Shown here in pieces: positions 13,308 through 13,731 of a stretch of 13,731 nt of DNA (positions within the stretch are counted from its first letter, which is position 1; each line of letters starts with the position of its first letter). The position numbers and the translations under genes were made by a program. The notes under the pieces are model-generated. The model saw nothing but the letters and a program-made list of their open reading frames with translations, ran no database searches and was not told the DNA's origin. Origin of the DNA: CAYLNK01 sp964384675 (lineage in GTDB: Bacteria; Acidobacteriota; Thermoanaerobaculia; UBA5066); contig CAYLNK010000168.1 in the NCBI GenBank assembly GCA_964384675.1, positions 1 to 13,731 of the forward strand. Reading direction: 5' to 3'.

Positions 13308-13731
13308 CTAGACGCGCAGGAGGACGCCATGGGCCATCTCGCCCATGGCACTCGCGACCGCGCGGGCGTATAGGGCGACCTGGCGCCGGTAGGCGGGGAG
13401 CTCGAGACCGAGATCGCGGTCGGTCTTGAAGTCGACGACGATCCAGGCGCCCTCCTCGCGGAACGCGAGGTCCACGACGCCCTCGACCAGCGTGCCATCC
13501 ATCTCCATCAGCGTGACCGGTGTCTCGCGCCGGCACTCGCCCCTCGCGGCCGCGGCGCGGGCGCGCGCAAGCAGCGGATGCCGAAGGGCCGCCGACACGG
13601 CCTTCGCGGCGGCCGAAACCTCGGTCGCCGACGCTCCCAGGATCCGGCCCTCGCGAGTGGCGACCGCGGCCACCGAGGCCTCGTCGCCGTCGAGGGGAGC
13701 GGTCGCGAGGACGGCGTGCACGAGCGTTCCG
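13308..13731 (-). CDS. addA: AddA-type helicase-nuclease, C-terminal nuclease domain (5' part beyond window)
   Basis: The frame is open from the window's right edge to the TAG at 13310-13308 and gives about 140 residues, so most of the gene lies outside. The sequence is the RecB-like PD-(D/E)XK nuclease domain that ends AddA proteins. It begins 'GTLVHAVLA' (active-site His helix), continues with 'LVEGVVDLAFREEGAWIVVD' and 'DFKTD' (metal-binding Asp residues and catalytic Lys), and then 'YRRQVALYARAV' (QxxxY motif). All these residues are present, so the nuclease should be active. AddA with AddB repairs double-strand breaks by unwinding and resecting DNA ends for RecA. Other UvrD/PcrA-like helicases with this nuclease domain are possible, because the helicase motifs and any addB neighbour are not visible. 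It precedes the PPK2 gene by 62 bp on the same strand. Confidence 0.85.
   Translation of the reverse strand, partial: GTLVHAVLATAPLDGDEASVAAVATREGRILGASATEVSAAAKAVSAALRHPLLARARAAAARGECRRETPVTLMEMDGTLVEGVVDLAFREEGAWIVVDFKTDRDLGLELPAYRRQVALYARAVASAMGEMAHGVLLRV
13326..13349. repeat. Perfect 9-bp inverted repeat with 6-nt spacer at the 3' end of addA
   Basis: GCCATGGGC (13326-13334) and GCCCATGGC (13341-13349) are exact reverse complements separated by CATCTC. The repeat lies inside the last codons of addA, 15 nt before its stop codon in the direction of transcription. Its centre is about 46 bp upstream of the transcription start predicted for the PPK2 gene. It could be a regulator site, an RNA hairpin at the addA end, or chance within Ala/Met/Gly/His codons. 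No T-run follows, so it is not a classical terminator. Confidence 0.45.

Noticed and set aside
13246..13536. Upstream extension of the PPK2 protein to 588 residues
   Set aside because: It would read through the addA end in another frame, is low complexity, and ATG 13245 has its own GGAGG and the usual family start.
1..13731. tRNA, rRNA, CRISPR array, insertion sequence or prophage signals
   Set aside because: No cloverleaf with CCA-proximal features, repeat-spacer pattern, transposase-like protein, terminal inverted repeats or integrase was seen in reading both strands.

Overview
The window is GC-rich DNA with near-continuous coding and very short intergenic gaps. The large TonB-dependent receptor with an N-terminal carboxypeptidase-regulatory-like (CarboxypepD_reg) domain, the Cys-paired Sel1 lipoprotein, the GldG-like ABC permease and the two-domain PPK2 together suggest a GC-rich Acidobacteriota or a similar Gram-negative soil/sediment lineage. 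That placement is inference from gene families, not from a marker gene.

Layout: genes from 1 to 10771 lie on the + strand and genes from 10796 to 13731 on the - strand, meeting convergently across a 24-bp gap. The left part (1-2374) holds the C-terminus of a PspA/IM30-family protein, a small basic ORF coupled to it by a GTGA overlap, a lipoprotein joining ankyrin repeats to four Cys-paired Sel1 repeats, and a small secreted Ig-fold protein. A strong stem-loop followed by a T-run (2400-2435) separates these from the next unit.

The centre (2467-10771) reads as a five-gene operon: TonB-dependent receptor, ABC ATPase (TGATG overlap), ABC-2 permease fused to a GldG-like extracytoplasmic domain, a secreted concanavalin-A-like (DUF1080-type) protein, and a GH31 alpha-glucosidase. 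The simplest reading is an envelope uptake/processing locus for an alpha-linked glycan or glycoconjugate. The ABC component looks like an export or envelope-remodelling type with no binding protein, so its role there is unexplained.

The right part (- strand) reads addA C-terminus, then a two-domain polyphosphate:AMP phosphotransferase, then an O-methyltransferase-type enzyme whose start overlaps the previous stop as CTGA.

The most interesting signals concern translation initiation. Two convincing genes (permease and methyltransferase) have no ATG, GTG or TTG where their homology begins. Three other genes (546, 1733, 8231) lack a good Shine-Dalgarno but have a TANNNT box 6-8 nt upstream of a GTG or TTG start, as expected for leaderless transcripts. 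No tRNA, rRNA, CRISPR array or insertion sequence was seen, and no stretch above 300 bp lacks a gene.
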